A stretch of 64,000 bases of DNA from Adiantum capillus-veneris. Its lineage: Eukaryota > Streptophyta > Polypodiopsida > Polypodiales > Pteridaceae. Each line of letters opens with the position of its first letter. Position 1 is the first letter of the stretch. The DNA lies in assembly GCA_014529385.2 (NCBI GenBank), contig CM043955.1:135728108-135792107 (forward strand), read 5' to 3'. The position numbers and the translations under genes are program-made. Below the pieces are notes generated by a model. It saw only the letters and a program-made list of their open reading frames with translations. It ran no database searches and had not been told where the DNA came from. This document shows positions 35,409-46,501 of this stretch, piece after piece.

Positions 35409-38400
35409 ATGAGTAGCGACGAGGATGTGGGACCGTCCAACCGAAACACCTATCTCTCAACGAGGGTCTTATGTCCTTGTAATCAATGCAAGCATGCTGT
35501 GCGACGGACAAGACGTGTTTCTTTGCAGCACGTTCGCGAATTTGGCGAGTTCGATCCATCTATTATAGATCGAGTTGTTGCCAATTATAACTCGTCGGAC
35601 TCTGACGCTGGCCAACAAGTAGCAATCTTGCAACCCAATAGACGTGTTCGCAGGCGCTTTGGTCAAGCAGCATATGTGAGGCCACAAGATGTAGCCTCTG
35701 ACAGCTCGGGGGATGATCATGCAGAGCACATTCCCAACGAGGCAATGTTTGAGCCCGAGATTGATGAAATGATCGAGACGATCATGGATTCAGAAAGGCT
35801 TATCTATGATGATATGAAAAGTGAAGCCGATACGCCATTGTATAATGGAGCACGTATGTCTAGATTGAAAGCACTCCTGGTTCTTCTCAACATGTAGGCA
35901 AAGTTTGGATGGAGTGACACTAGCGTCACAGCGCTTTTCAGGTGATCTATTACAATTAGTTTACTTTAATAGAACTCTAAATGTATAATGATCTGATAGA
36001 TTTTTACACGACTGTATCATATTTTTATGTTGTGTAGATTGCTGAAAGAGCACATACTACCAACTGACAATGTGATGCCAGATTCTCGAGATGAAGCAAG
36101 AAAGATTTTGCGAAACTTGGGGATGGATTACAATTCTATCCACGCTTGTCCTAATGACTGCATTCTTTTCAGAGGGGAATACACAGACATGGAGAAGTGT
36201 CCGAAATGTGATTCCGAAAGATATCGAGTAGATCTCCACGGGACAAAAATTCCACAAAAGGTTTTGCGACATTTTCCTCTGCTTCCTCGCATCAAGCATT
36301 TCTTCGAATGTAAGTCCATGGCCGCCCTAGCATCATGGCATGAGGAGAATAAATCTTCGGATGGTGTGCTACGAATTCCTACAGATTGCGCAGCCTGGAA
36401 ACATATAGATGGAACATGGTCGGATTTTGCCAGGGAAGCTCGAAATTTGCGCTTAGGCCTGGCTATGGATGGCGTAAATCCATTTGGTCAAAGATCAACA
36501 TCTTACAGTGTATGGCCCGTTATCATCGTCAACTACAACATTCCCCCGTGGTTGACTACGAAGAAGGGGCACCTATGGCTAAGCTTGATTGTGCCAGGGC
36601 GATATAAAGTGGGGAATATGGATGTGTATCTTCGTCCACTATTGGAAGAGCTACAACAATTGTGGATTGGCATAGAGGTGGTGGATATGAGCCGACACAC
36701 AGGACGACGGAATGCTTTGATCAGAGGCATTCTAATGTGGACCATGCATGACTATCCCGGGCTAACAGAATGCTCAGGTGATCTATTGACACTCCTCACT
36801 CAGACACTGTAAATATTGTTTTTTCCCATAGTTGATCTATTATCATGTGTATACATGCAGGGCTTCAAACAAGCGGATATAGAGCATGTGTTACATGTGG
36901 ACCTAGACTGAATGCACGTAGGGCACCCTCACTGAAGAAGCAAATCTACGAAGGTCATCAAGCGTATCTTCCAGAGAATCATGTGTTACGCGACGGCTTT
37001 TTAGGAAGAGAGCCACCAAGGATGTCTGCACAAGCATGGTTAGAGCAGAAGGAGATGTGCGATGACGGATTGCCTCCAGGGATGAAGAGACTATCTCTAT
37101 GGTACGAGTTACCATACTGGCCCCGACTCATGATCAATCACTTGCTCGATCCAATGCACATATTCAAGAATGTGGGTAATCTACTATGGGACCATTTGAC
37201 TGGCAAGAAAGATACTTTGGGAGCCAGAGTTGACCTTAGAAATGTGGATCGTATGGAGCAATATTGGCCGCAAACAACGTCTGATGGATCGATAAAACTC
37301 CCTAAAGCACCATGGATTTTCACAGGAGCCCAAGAACGCAAAGTAAAGAGGCCATTCGATCTTTGCGGACCCCCACTGGCGTAATGCACTCGCTCCGAAC
37401 GTGTTTTACTAAAGAAGGAAAGCTTACCGGTTTGAAGTCACACGATTGGCATAAAATGTGTCAGGTACGTTCATAGTGGACTTTAATATCATTGCATAAA
37501 ATGTGGACTTTAATATCATTGTTGCACATACTTTACAGTTTATTTTACCGGTTGCCATTGAGGGATGTTTGTCTCTCGACATCCGTAACACAATCTACAA
37601 ACTTGCAAAGCTGGTGCAATGGATCTCACAAAAGGAGATCGACGTAGACTCCATACCATTCGCCAAACTAAATGCTGCGGAGCTTGTGTGCATGTTTGAG
37701 AAACATTTTCCTACTACAATGCTAACCATTCAGGTGCATCTTCTTGTTCACATAGTTGATGAGGTGGAAATAGCTGGCACAGTTCATTCCAGATGGATGT
37801 TCTTCTTAGAGCGTTTCATGAAAACGCTTAAGGGATATGTGCGTCAAAAGGCACGTCCGGAGGGTAGCATGGCAGAAGGTTGGTTGGTATCAGAGTCCCT
37901 AGTGTACATTGGAGAGTGGCTAGACGGATTTGATAAATCCCGGGACACGCTATGGCGAACTATAGATGATGAGCGCATATCTGGGATTGTCATGTGCAAT
38001 CTCGGTGTTGAGAAGAAGATGACGGAAGATCTAGAGGCTAAAATCAACCGATTTTGCATGCTTCACAATCCAGTGATGCAAAAGTGGATTTCACAATATG
38101 AGGATGCAAAGCAAGAGCGACAAAGGGCACGAATCGAGTGGAGACGGGGAAGACGACCACCGATGCACTATCCAGCGGTTCTGGAGAGCCTACCAACCTT
38201 CATGAGCTTAAGATGGTTGCACAACCAATTGAAAAGCGCACAACAATGCGGTGACGAAGTGACTGAAGAAGAGTGGGAGTACTCTCGGGGTTGCGCGACC
38301 AAGGTAAGTTTGCAATGTACGACTAGCAAGTGACTTTATTTATAAACGTTTGAACGGCCACTCATAATCTTTGTTCGTTGTAGTATAAGTCATACACAGC

Positions 38401-39136
38401 AGCATGGTGTAAAGGTCGACATTTTAGGGTGGAACGAATTGACAAAAAGCGTTTTACTCAAGATTGTGGAATCATGACAAAATTTGAACAGTCTAGTCGA
38501 CGACGTTCCTCTGATGCAGATCCTGTGGTGACGGAACTCACTTACTTCGGCACGCTGCAAGAGATTTTGAGGATCGATTACAGAGGATTTTTTGTCGACT
38601 TGTTCGACGTGCAATGGTTCAAGATAATCATGGAGGGTCGCAACGCTACTGTGCGTAGAGGAGAGTCTGGTTTTCTTGAGGTGGATTCTACTAAGAAATG
38701 GACTGACCTAAGAGACACTTTCGTACTACCCGAGCATTGTGAACAAGTAAGTATATAAATAGTTAACATCCCCCTTTTACAAGTTATGTGCTTGAAAGCT
38801 CTCATGTAAGTTATGTGGCTCTGGCAGGTAGTATTTCATCCTACAAAGTCTACATCAAACTGGTAGTACGTCATAGAGGTAGCCCCTCCTAGTGCAAGGA
38901 CGTATGAAGGCTACCATGTGCCAATCACAACGACATCAATGGAGGAGATAAGAGAAGATGCTCAATCAGAAGCCGCTGCAGTGGTGCCAGACGAGCATCA
39001 AGATGCTACTACTCTATATGGGGTGCATGCAGAGGAGCTACAAAATGAAACAGAGGATATGTGTTTAAACGGAGAGCTCTATATAGATATAGGAAGTTAT
39101 GCTGAGTTATGCGAGGATGAGAGAGAGATCTCTTAA
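35409..39136 (+). pseudogene. CACTA-1 TNP2 transposase, six exons, three lesions
   Basis: Exons by GT-AG sites: 35409-35941, 36038-36777, 36861-37464, 37539-38303, 38384-38746, 38828-39136. Exon 1 has the transposase-associated domain (CPCNQCKHAVRRTRRVSLQH). Exons 2-3 have TNP2: SVWPVIIVNYNIPPW, KKGHLWLSLIVPG, MDVYLRPLLEELQQLW, then YRACVTCGP and INHLLDPMHIFKNVGNLLWD. Exon 4 has DUF4218 (FEKHFPTTMLTIQVHLLVHI, HSRWMFFLERFMKTLKGYVR). Exon 5 has DUF4216 (FDVQWFKI, WTDLRDTFVLPEH). Lesions are TAG at 35895-35897, a shift near 37370 after LCGP, and TAG at 38864-38866 after TKSTSNW. TNP2 would cut at the CACTA ends. The gene is barely damaged, so inactivation looks fairly recent. Confidence 0.88.
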
Positions 39137-39408
39137 AGCCACAAATATTGTATTTGAACAATTTTGCTCCGTGTTGTAAAAGCTCTGGCTCTCTAAGTAC
39201 CTTCCATGGTGTATAACGCTCTTTTCTACTCGTGCTCACATCTTTTGATTGAAAATTCTGAGTTTTCGACTTGCCTCTTCTATCACTCGATTCATTGCGT
39301 CATTGTATTTATATGCATCATTACGTCATTGTATTTAATGGTCTTTGCGTCATTGTCTACTCTATTCATTCAATATTAAGTTTAAATATTCGTGTGTTTA
39401 ATGCAGGT

Positions 39409-40722
39409 ATGGATGATGAGGAGTTTCTTTCTTCTTTGTCACCGCAGCAGAGACAGTGGTACGTGGAGCGTCATCGCTCTGGCGCATCATCGCGCGTTCC
39501 TACACCATCCGCATCTCCCTCTCTTTCGGAGCATTCGGCGCGCTCCGAAGCTTCGGCGTCGACGAGAGGAGCTTCACACTCGTCTAGACACCGGCGCTCT
39601 AGTGGTGGCGGTGGCGGTTGTTGTGGGGATTCCGCCACCGATGCCTCCACACCGCCTCGTGTTCGACGAGGCTCTTTACCCTCCCCTTCTTTGCCCGCCC
39701 CCACACCAGCCACAGCATCGCCATCTACGCCAGGTTTTGCACGGCTGACTGTTCCTAGAAGCTACACACCTCTACCTACTCCGCCAGGAGCCACCCCACT
39801 CGACACTCCTCGCTTCGGGGCCCAGACGCCGGTGGAGACACCTGACGTCCGTACCCCCATCGACACGCCGCTAGAGACCCCTGCTGGGACACCCAGGTTC
39901 ACGCGTCACCGGCCTGAGGGCTTGCCTTACTCCGTCGACATCAGCGGCGGCATCATCATGGATGATGACGGCAAGAAGGTGATCTCGCGCATGCGTGGTC
40001 TTTGCTCTCAGCTGTTTAGACACTACATAGTAAACAAATGGAGTGAAGTACCAAGTGATTTAAAAAACAGAGTCATCAGCATACTTCATGATGAGTTTCC
40101 CGTTCCAACACGGGATCAGCGCTTCAATGAAGACCTGATGAAGATTCGAATGCGCGAATACTGAAAACACAAGCGTTCCGAAGTGCAAAAAGCAATCAAG
40201 AATGGGTGGAACAGGCCAGATTGGCTGGCCAAAGAAGATTGGAAGAATGCGAAGAAAGCAGCGCGCGAGAATCCCGACAAGTGGAAGCAACAAAAGGATG
40301 CAACCAGAGCGCGAGTAGAGGCAGGGAGCTCGCACCACTTGGGGAGCGGTGGATGGGCATCATTTGAGGCCGATTTTGTAAGTCTTTTCACATTGCTCTT
40401 TATGCATGTTCGATAGTTTAGGGTTAATGAGTTTTTTAGTTCTAACATAATGAAATCTTTGTATGTTTTGACAGTGGTCGATGACAGGACGTGATCCCAC
40501 ACCGTACGAGCGCGAGTACGCAGGCAGGAAGGGCTTAAACGCCTTGATGGACATTCTCAGTTCTCGCGGCGGCATGGTTAGTATTAGGGTTTACTCTTTT
40601 TTATTTTTTGTATTGTTTTATAAATGTCGTTATATGTTTATACTTACTGAAAGCTGTCTTATTGTCTTTTTTTGTAGAATCCGATAGATACGCCGCTTGG
40701 ACGCGATGAGACGTCTGACTAG
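39409..40722 (+). pseudogene. CACTA-1 second protein (Transposase_24 / TNPA-like)
   Basis: Exons 39409-40377, 40475-40576 and 40679-40722 have GT-AG junctions. The N-terminus MDDEEFLSSLSPQQRQWYVE is followed by a long Ser/Pro/Arg-rich region with GGGGGCCGDSATDASTPP, then TP-rich repeats. The C-terminal DNA-binding-type region (RGLCSQLFRHYIVNKWSEV; NGWNRPDWLAKEDWKNAKKA) and the ending MTGRDPTPYEREYAGRKGLN resemble plant transposase (Ptta/En/Spm). One TGA at 40162-40164 interrupts it where Trp would fit. An acceptor-like GCAG just before the ATG suggests a leader intron. It would bind the subterminal repeats. Confidence 0.8.
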
Positions 40723-41084
40723 ACGACGTCAGTTTAGCCGTAGCTAGATAGCATTAGTTTAGGGTTTCTCATAGCTTATGTATCATGAGACGGATTTTAT
40801 ACGTCTTTTTGAACCATGTATATTATTACATTTGTCACCGCAGTACCTTTTGTCAATCAATTCTTTATGCCTATGATGTTGTACAATTGTCATTATTACA
40901 TTTGCCAATCAATTCATTTTGCCTATGATGTGTACAATTGTCAATTTTGCAAACAATGCGTCTTGTGGGTGACTATTTTGGGTCTATTATCTACCTTTGC
41001 ATTTTTTTAAAAAAGTGAATCAAGTACAATATGGTTGATGGGTGGCAGGGCATTCAATGCCCTACCACCAAAAAAATATTCTCT
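40723..41084. other. CACTA-1 3' non-coding segment
   Basis: AT-rich DNA with a short direct repeat of a CAATTCATTTTGCCTATGATG-like phrase (about 40855-40935). No gene. Confidence 0.6.
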
Positions 41085-41330
41085 CGAGCGTCGCTATAAG
41101 CGTCACTATTTATGGCTCTGTAGCGTCGCTATGAGCGTCGCTATGAGCGTCGCTATAGTCTTCTGTGTAAACGTACGTCGCTATAGGCGTCGCTATATAG
41201 CGACGCTCATAGCGACGCCTATAGCGACGCTCTCGTAGCGACGCTGGTAGCGACGGTTTTAGCGACGCCGGGGGTTATAAAAACCCAATGTATTTCCGTC
41301 GCTAACAGCGTCACAAGAGCACACAACCTC
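41085..41330. repeat. CACTA-1 right subterminal repeats
   Basis: At least nine copies of GCGTCGCTAT or its complement ATAGCGACGC occur in both orientations, matching the left end. Confidence 0.9.
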
Positions 41331-41341
41331 TTGTAGTGAGT

Positions 41342-41832
41342 GAGGAACCCTTTCTTTCTCCTATGGAATGTTTCTTCTTCCTCTTCCCTACCCTCATTCC
41401 CCGCTAGCTCTCTCCACCTTTGAAGGTGTTTGAGGCCTTGGGACTGAGGCTTGGGATAGTTAATTCTTTCTACAAGTTTATGTTATGCTTGTGATGCATG
41501 AAGCTTTCCATCTTCATTGCATCACGTAGGTCACAAGGAACACAAAGATTGTATTGTACCAATTCTCTCTTGATGGGAGAAACTATAATACAAATGCCTA
41601 TTGGAGGGGGGATCGGCTCCATATGAATCCGGTCCTTACCTATTGTCATGTTCTCTAAACTCTCTCTCTCTCTTGCAAAAGTATTGTTCATGCCAAGTTA
41701 ACTAAGTACCATGTTTATGTTGCTACCACCAATTAAGTTCACCCGCTATGCTCACAAAGTAATCTCTCAAAAGTGCTTCTCCTAATTTCCTAATTCCGGT
41801 ACTCTCAAAGTTCATAGGCCATTTCCATTACA
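41342..41832 (+). repeat. 3' LTR of R2, part after CACTA-1
   Basis: It resumes with GAGGAAC after the AGT duplication and matches the 5' LTR to its CCATTACA end. The flanking TTGGG completes the target duplication of R2. Confidence 0.92.
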
Positions 41833-41878
41833 TTGGGCTTAGATCTTACTAAAGGAGTGCCACACATTGTAAAATCAT

Positions 41879-41899
41879 ATATATATATATATATATATT
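41879..41899. repeat. (AT)n microsatellite
   Basis: About ten AT units lie 46 bp beyond the R2 element. Confidence 0.9.
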
Positions 41900-42078
41900 T
41901 GTTCTCTTGTAATGATTTCTCCAATCAAAATATCGGCACTATAAGGAACTAGGTAGCATACAAAACACCTCTTGCCATGCAAATAGACTATCCACCACCT
42001 TTGAGAATGGCCTCTTCATGCACGACCACATCACAAAGCTTGATGGTTCTAACTTTGTTCTTCTCTTATGTAAAATTT

Positions 42079-42420
42079 CATAAAATCTAATATCTACCTA
42101 TCCCAAATGATTTTCTCATATTGAACTGATCATTTAATGTGGGACAATGAATGGGAACAAGAGTTAGAGAATATAGATATGTGATTTTAGACCTATGTCA
42201 GCACAGGAACAAAGGGAGAGAAGGCTACTTTTTCATTGAGGGTCCAAAAAGGAGATGGTCTACCAAAGAGCAATTAGCAGTTAATGGAGCTTAAAAGACC
42301 TTAGGGATAGCTTCATTAAAGATCTACAAAGGTTAGTGTTAAAAGTCCTTAGACCTAGGACCTTTAGGTATTTTAGATCTTAGGCAAGCTAGGCTTGTGC
42401 TTGAGGTGCACACCTTCATC
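42079..42420 (+). repeat. Truncated R-family LTR fragment
   Basis: ATCTAATATCTACCTATCCC followed by AAATGATTTTCTCATATTGA matches the first part of the R2 LTR. It continues through the GGACAATGAATGGGAACAAG and TTAGGCAAGCTAGG blocks (a single ~57 bp unit) and then stops. No primer site or second LTR. Confidence 0.75.
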
Positions 42421-42773
42421 AAAGGCTTGGCCCTATGTTCAAGACCAAAACTTCATACAATATTGTCCAACCCATTATCCTAGTTAAATTTCTCATAAAT
42501 CTTGCTGCTAGAGTTAGGATCATCTTGGTTTTATTTAAATTTGGACTAGCTAGTCTCTAGAGTCTATGGCAAACTAGCCCGAGCCGGTTGCAAGTCAATT
42601 GTAGCCAACAAACAGATGTTGACCAAAAAGTTAACGCGTTTAGTAGACAAGCATTTCAAACATGATATCTCTCCCTCCGTAGGCACATGACTCACCTCTA
42701 TGCTATGTGCATGTATACTTGCAAACATAGTGCAACCTAATCCTACACCATTAGGGCTGTGCATTTGTACCTC

Positions 42774-42886
<113 letters not shown>

Positions 42887-43177
42887 CGACGAGAATTCAA
42901 ATTCAAAAAGGTGGGCCATCAATTTAGCACTAATATGCGAGGATGCGCAAAGAGCCTTTACACATATTGTGATTGTTATAGCTACAATAAGAGGAGAAAA
43001 AGGAAGGTTTTGGCCTAGGTAGCATTTTCACTACGTGCCAACATGTCGCCGAAATTCCTTATGCCTTTAGATCATTACATATATGCCCATATTATCTCTT
43101 TTCTTTAACCGGCTTAGAATTCCCACCCTTTTTAAATGGCATACCTCTGTTTCTTGCCTCTCCCTTGACTAACCTAT

Positions 43178-43213
43178 AATAGGATGTTATGATCATCATC
43201 ATAACATCCTATT
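43178..43213. repeat. Perfect 16 bp hairpin
   Basis: AATAGGATGTTATGAT (43178-43193) and its exact complement (43198-43213) are separated by a 4-base loop. A second, smaller hairpin built on GATCCTATA lies at 43405-43429. Confidence 0.9.
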
Positions 43214-43899
43214 GCCTCTATCTATTATGTAGCCAACCATCCTCTTCAACAAAAGATGTTTAGTCTCATTACATCAATCTACCATATAATGAGCAATGAC
43301 ACAAAAATTCAGTTGGCATAGAAATAGGTGAAGAGATGTAAACCCAAGCAGTACGGGTTATAAAGGGTACCTATGGCCTATCTCTCTCCAACCTTCCAGC
43401 CAACGATCCTATATATGTATTATAGGATCCTATCTATGCTATTGCATTTCTGTTTAGATCTCATCATGAAGTGCAAAGTGCCAGTTTAATATTCCCCTCA
43501 TCTTTTCTTCAATCTTTTTATGTGTGTGGCATATAATACGTCAAAATTAACATAATGTCTCATAAATACTATAAACATAATTAGGTAAAGACAAAATTAT
43601 AGACCTTAATATGCACAATTTACATTTAAAGTCATGAACCTCTTGTCTCTTGTAGCAGGGAATACGTATTTTATTTGACAAGGTATGAGAGTTACAACGC
43701 AGTTTAATGATTACTAATTTATTTGTTAATATGACTTTTTAAAAAAATCTTAAAATTAACTATATTATATGCATATCAAAAGTCATATAATAAAACAATT
43801 AGATTAGATATGTTTGTGTCAAGGACAATAGATATTAGAAGAATACACATTATTGTTAATGCTTAATACCAAAATAGTCACTATATTATGATGAAAAAA

Positions 43900-44330
43900 A
43901 GCATGTAAACTGTATAATAAGTACGTTGGACCTAACATTTACTATTTCTAACCAACAATTACATATTTACTATATAGTAATTGCATTGGACCTATGATTT
44001 GCTACTTCTAACTAGCAAGTCAATGTAATTACTATATAGTAATTATGTTGGACCTAAGATTTGCTACTTCAAACTAACAACTCCACATAGTTGCTATATA
44101 GTAATTGCATTAAACCAAGGAATTATTATTTGTATGTAGCAACTCCACATAATCACTATATAGTAAATATAAAGATACTTGGATGTTGCTAGTTCCATCT
44201 AGCAATTATCAACTTCCCATATAGGAAATTATCTTTGCTAGTTCAATACAAAAAAAAGCTCCTTACTTGCTATTTCAATCTAAGAAGTACATGAGATTCA
44301 ATGCTAATTGCTATATGGTAACGTGTCAAA
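43900..44330. repeat. Imperfect ~65-70 bp tandem repeat
   Basis: Units of the form TTGGACCTAAGATTTGCTAC + AACTAGCAACTCCACATA-like + TTACTATATAGTAA recur at least five times with drift. Each carries the palindrome TTACTATATAGTAA or TGCTATATAGTAA. The block ends about 400 bp before the glycosyltransferase start. Confidence 0.75.
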
Positions 44331-44445
44331 AGCTCCTCGTTCGTGTGCGATTGTCACTAAATGGGATTTAAAATGAATCATAGGTGCATAAGCACCTACT
44401 AGTTCTGATTATTTGTTAATTCTCCCTTTGCTCTAAGGTTCAACT

Positions 44446-44484
<39 letters not shown>

Positions 44485-44604
44485 TATTGTTCCACAAAAA
44501 AAAAAAATTCTGCCCCCCCCCGCCCCCGGAGAAGCTGATGCAGTTTAGAATGAGGGCCAGCTCTTCACTCCCATGTTTCTCTCGTTGCGCCTTTCCGGTC
44601 ACAG

Positions 44605-44693
44605 GTCACATATAGACGAGGACAGCCTACGCTATGCATATTCCTTCATCTCAAACTAAAACAACCCCCCTCCACTTCTGTTCTTCGTCTTCT

Positions 44694-44746
<53 letters not shown>
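44605..44746 (+). promoter_or_regulatory. Putative core promoter and CT-rich leader of the UGT gene
   Basis: CATATAGAC at 44609-44617 is a reasonable TATA-like element. A (CT)n tract of about 45 bp at 44697-44741 directly precedes the start codon and would form a pyrimidine-rich 5' leader, common in plant genes. The start site itself is not visible. Confidence 0.35.
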
Positions 44747-46313
44747 ATGGACCAGCTGCTGCAAGATCCACAGGGCCAGCACGTGGTTCTCTTCACCCAC
44801 AACGAGCAAAGTCATATCACTCCCTTGTTCAATCTAGCTCGACTCTTAGCGAGCAGGGGGCTGCAAGTCACCTGCGCCCTTCCGGCCACAGCCTATGCAT
44901 CCTACATCTCCAACAACAACAACAACAACAACAACCCCTCCACTGGACCTGATGCAAACTTGCAGGTGGAGTCCGTGGAGGAGTCGCCGCAGCATTCAAG
45001 CGACGATCTGCTGCTGCTCCAGAAGAAGCTAGAAGAAGGCCTCCTATGCCTCTTGGGACGCCTGCAACCCCCTCCTTTGTTCCTCATCGCTGACGTGATG
45101 TACTTCACCTGGTCACAAGAGGTCGCGAATCGCCTTGGTCTCTCATTGTTTCTGTTCGCCCCATTCTTTGCCACCACCTTGCTTGTGGCTTGCCATTTGC
45201 CACAGCTTCTGCAAAGGGGCCTTCTGCCCTTCCAGACAGGTAATTGTTAAAAATTATATCACACTACAAATTTCACCTGGTCTCCCAACATGCATACGTC
45301 TGTGCATGCATTGAAACCTTTTTTCTTCCTTTTTTCCTGTACTGCGCGCTCTAGCCCTTAAATTAAAAGACTTTGCAGGTACTGAAGAAGAGGTCATTGA
45401 CTTCATCCCAGGTTTGATGGAGGGTTTCCGCATTGCTGACATCCCCTTGGAGTTCCTCGGACGCAATTCTGCAGAGTTGGAGGCATTCAATTTCCTCGAC
45501 TACTGCAAAGCCTGCACTGGTTTGGTGCTGTGCAATACCTCGCTTGCATTTCATGAGGTGGAAGCGGAGGCTATGGATGCGCTCATGGCGCTCGGGGTAC
45601 GCATCTATCCAATCTTCCCCATGTTGCACATGGATTGGTGCAACAACAGCAGCTTACAGCTTTATCGCGAGGATGACAGGTGCTTGAGCTGGCTGGACGG
45701 GCAGCCGCGGGGCTCTGTTGTATATGCATCCTTTGGGAGTATCATTCCTCTAACAAGGGAGGAAATCCAAGAACTGGCATTGGGCTTGGAGGCATGTGGG
45801 CAGCCATTCTTGTGGGTCATCCGACGCGTAGAAGGTGTCTCCGATGTCATGTCGGTGCTGCCGCCCGGCTTTGTTGATCGTGTCAACAACAAATTAGGCC
45901 TCATAGTGTCATGGGCACCGCAGATGGCTGTACTCTCGCATCCATCTGTTGGCTGCTTCCTCTTTCACAGTGGCTTTGCCTCCCTGATAGAGGCGATTTG
46001 GGCAGGGGTACCTATGATAGGGGGTTTCTACAAGATTTCGGATCAGAACACGGTGTTCCGAGTGATGACAGAGGGATGGAGGGTAGCACTGCCATTAATT
46101 GATAAGTCCCCACCACAATCACTTCTAAGAAACTCCATTGAAACAGCAATCAAAGAGGTGCTGCATGGGGAGCGGGATGGCGGTACTGCGGCGTCCATCA
46201 GGCAACGAATTGCGCAACTCAGAGCTGCCCTGAAGGAAGCGGCAGCGCCCAACGGCAGTTCCCGACGCTACCTTGACCATTTTGTGGATGCCCTACAGCT
46301 CTCTCCTAGCTAA
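44747..46313 (+). CDS. UDP-dependent glycosyltransferase (family 1, plant type)
   Basis: Exons 44747-45239 and 45379-46313 with a 139 bp GT-AG intron give 475 aa, the usual length. These cytosolic enzymes move sugar from a UDP-sugar to small molecules. The N-terminal acceptor half starts QHVVLFTHNEQSHITPL; His23 fits the catalytic His, and Asp116 (LIADVMYF) its partner. An (AAC)n run encodes eight Asn near residues 52-60. The C-terminal half has GSVVYASFGSIIPLTREEI and the PSPG box at residues 343-387: WAPQMAVLSHPSVGCF, then FHSGFASLIEAIWAGVPMIG and a final DQ. The usual HCGWNS reads HSGFAS and there is one extra residue before DQ, so Trp and Asn that contact UDP-sugar are changed. The frame is otherwise undamaged. 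Substrate unknown. Confidence 0.92.
45240..45378 (+). other. Intron of the UGT gene
   Basis: The donor CAG|GTAATT and acceptor TTTGCAG|G keep the frame (phase 1) and join PFQT to GTEEEVIDFIPG. A pyrimidine-rich stretch lies mid-intron. Many plant UGT genes have one intron at about this position. Confidence 0.9.
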
Positions 46314-46458
46314 GAAGAAGAAGAAGCAGTCTTTTCATCAGGACTATGTAATAAGATAGTGTTTTGGAGGATATAAGTACTTCCATGCCTGATGCACAAT
46401 GACAATGCAAATGTCACTGTTATGTTTGAAAAAATATACAAGAAAGTGTCTCTCTCTG

Positions 46459-46501
<43 letters not shown>

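Larger units (their letters stand above)
33528..41338 (+). mobile_element. CACTA-1 DNA transposon, nearly intact (TSD AGT)
   Basis: The termini are CACTACAAGAGG at 33528 and CCTCTTGTAGTG ending at 41338. AGT flanks both sides (33525-33527, 41339-41341). The 5' LTR of the host retrotransposon preserves the uninterrupted sequence, which proves the borders. The 7811 bp contain subterminal repeats, microsatellites, a captured HMA gene fragment, a six-exon TNP2 transposase gene and a three-exon second gene. A few point stops and one shift inactivate the genes. Confidence 0.95.
25338..41832 (+). mobile_element. Complete but defective gypsy LTR retrotransposon, family R2 (TSD TTGGG)
   Basis: TTGGG at 25333-25337 and 41833-41837 flanks the element. 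The 5' LTR is 25338-27113. The 3' LTR starts at 32273 and ends at 41832 but is interrupted by CACTA-1 (33528-41338). Between the LTRs lie a primer-binding site, gag with a zinc knuckle, protease, reverse transcriptase, RNase H and integrase remnants in gypsy order, and a purine-rich stretch. Many stops, frameshifts and internal deletions show that it cannot move by itself. Confidence 0.93.

Noticed and set aside
39471-39713. Minus-strand Glu/Pro-rich frame
   Set aside because: Shadow of the Ser/Pro-rich part of the CACTA-1 second protein.
44902-45904. Minus-strand frames opposite the glycosyltransferase
   Set aside because: They follow codon mirroring of the real gene and have no domain.
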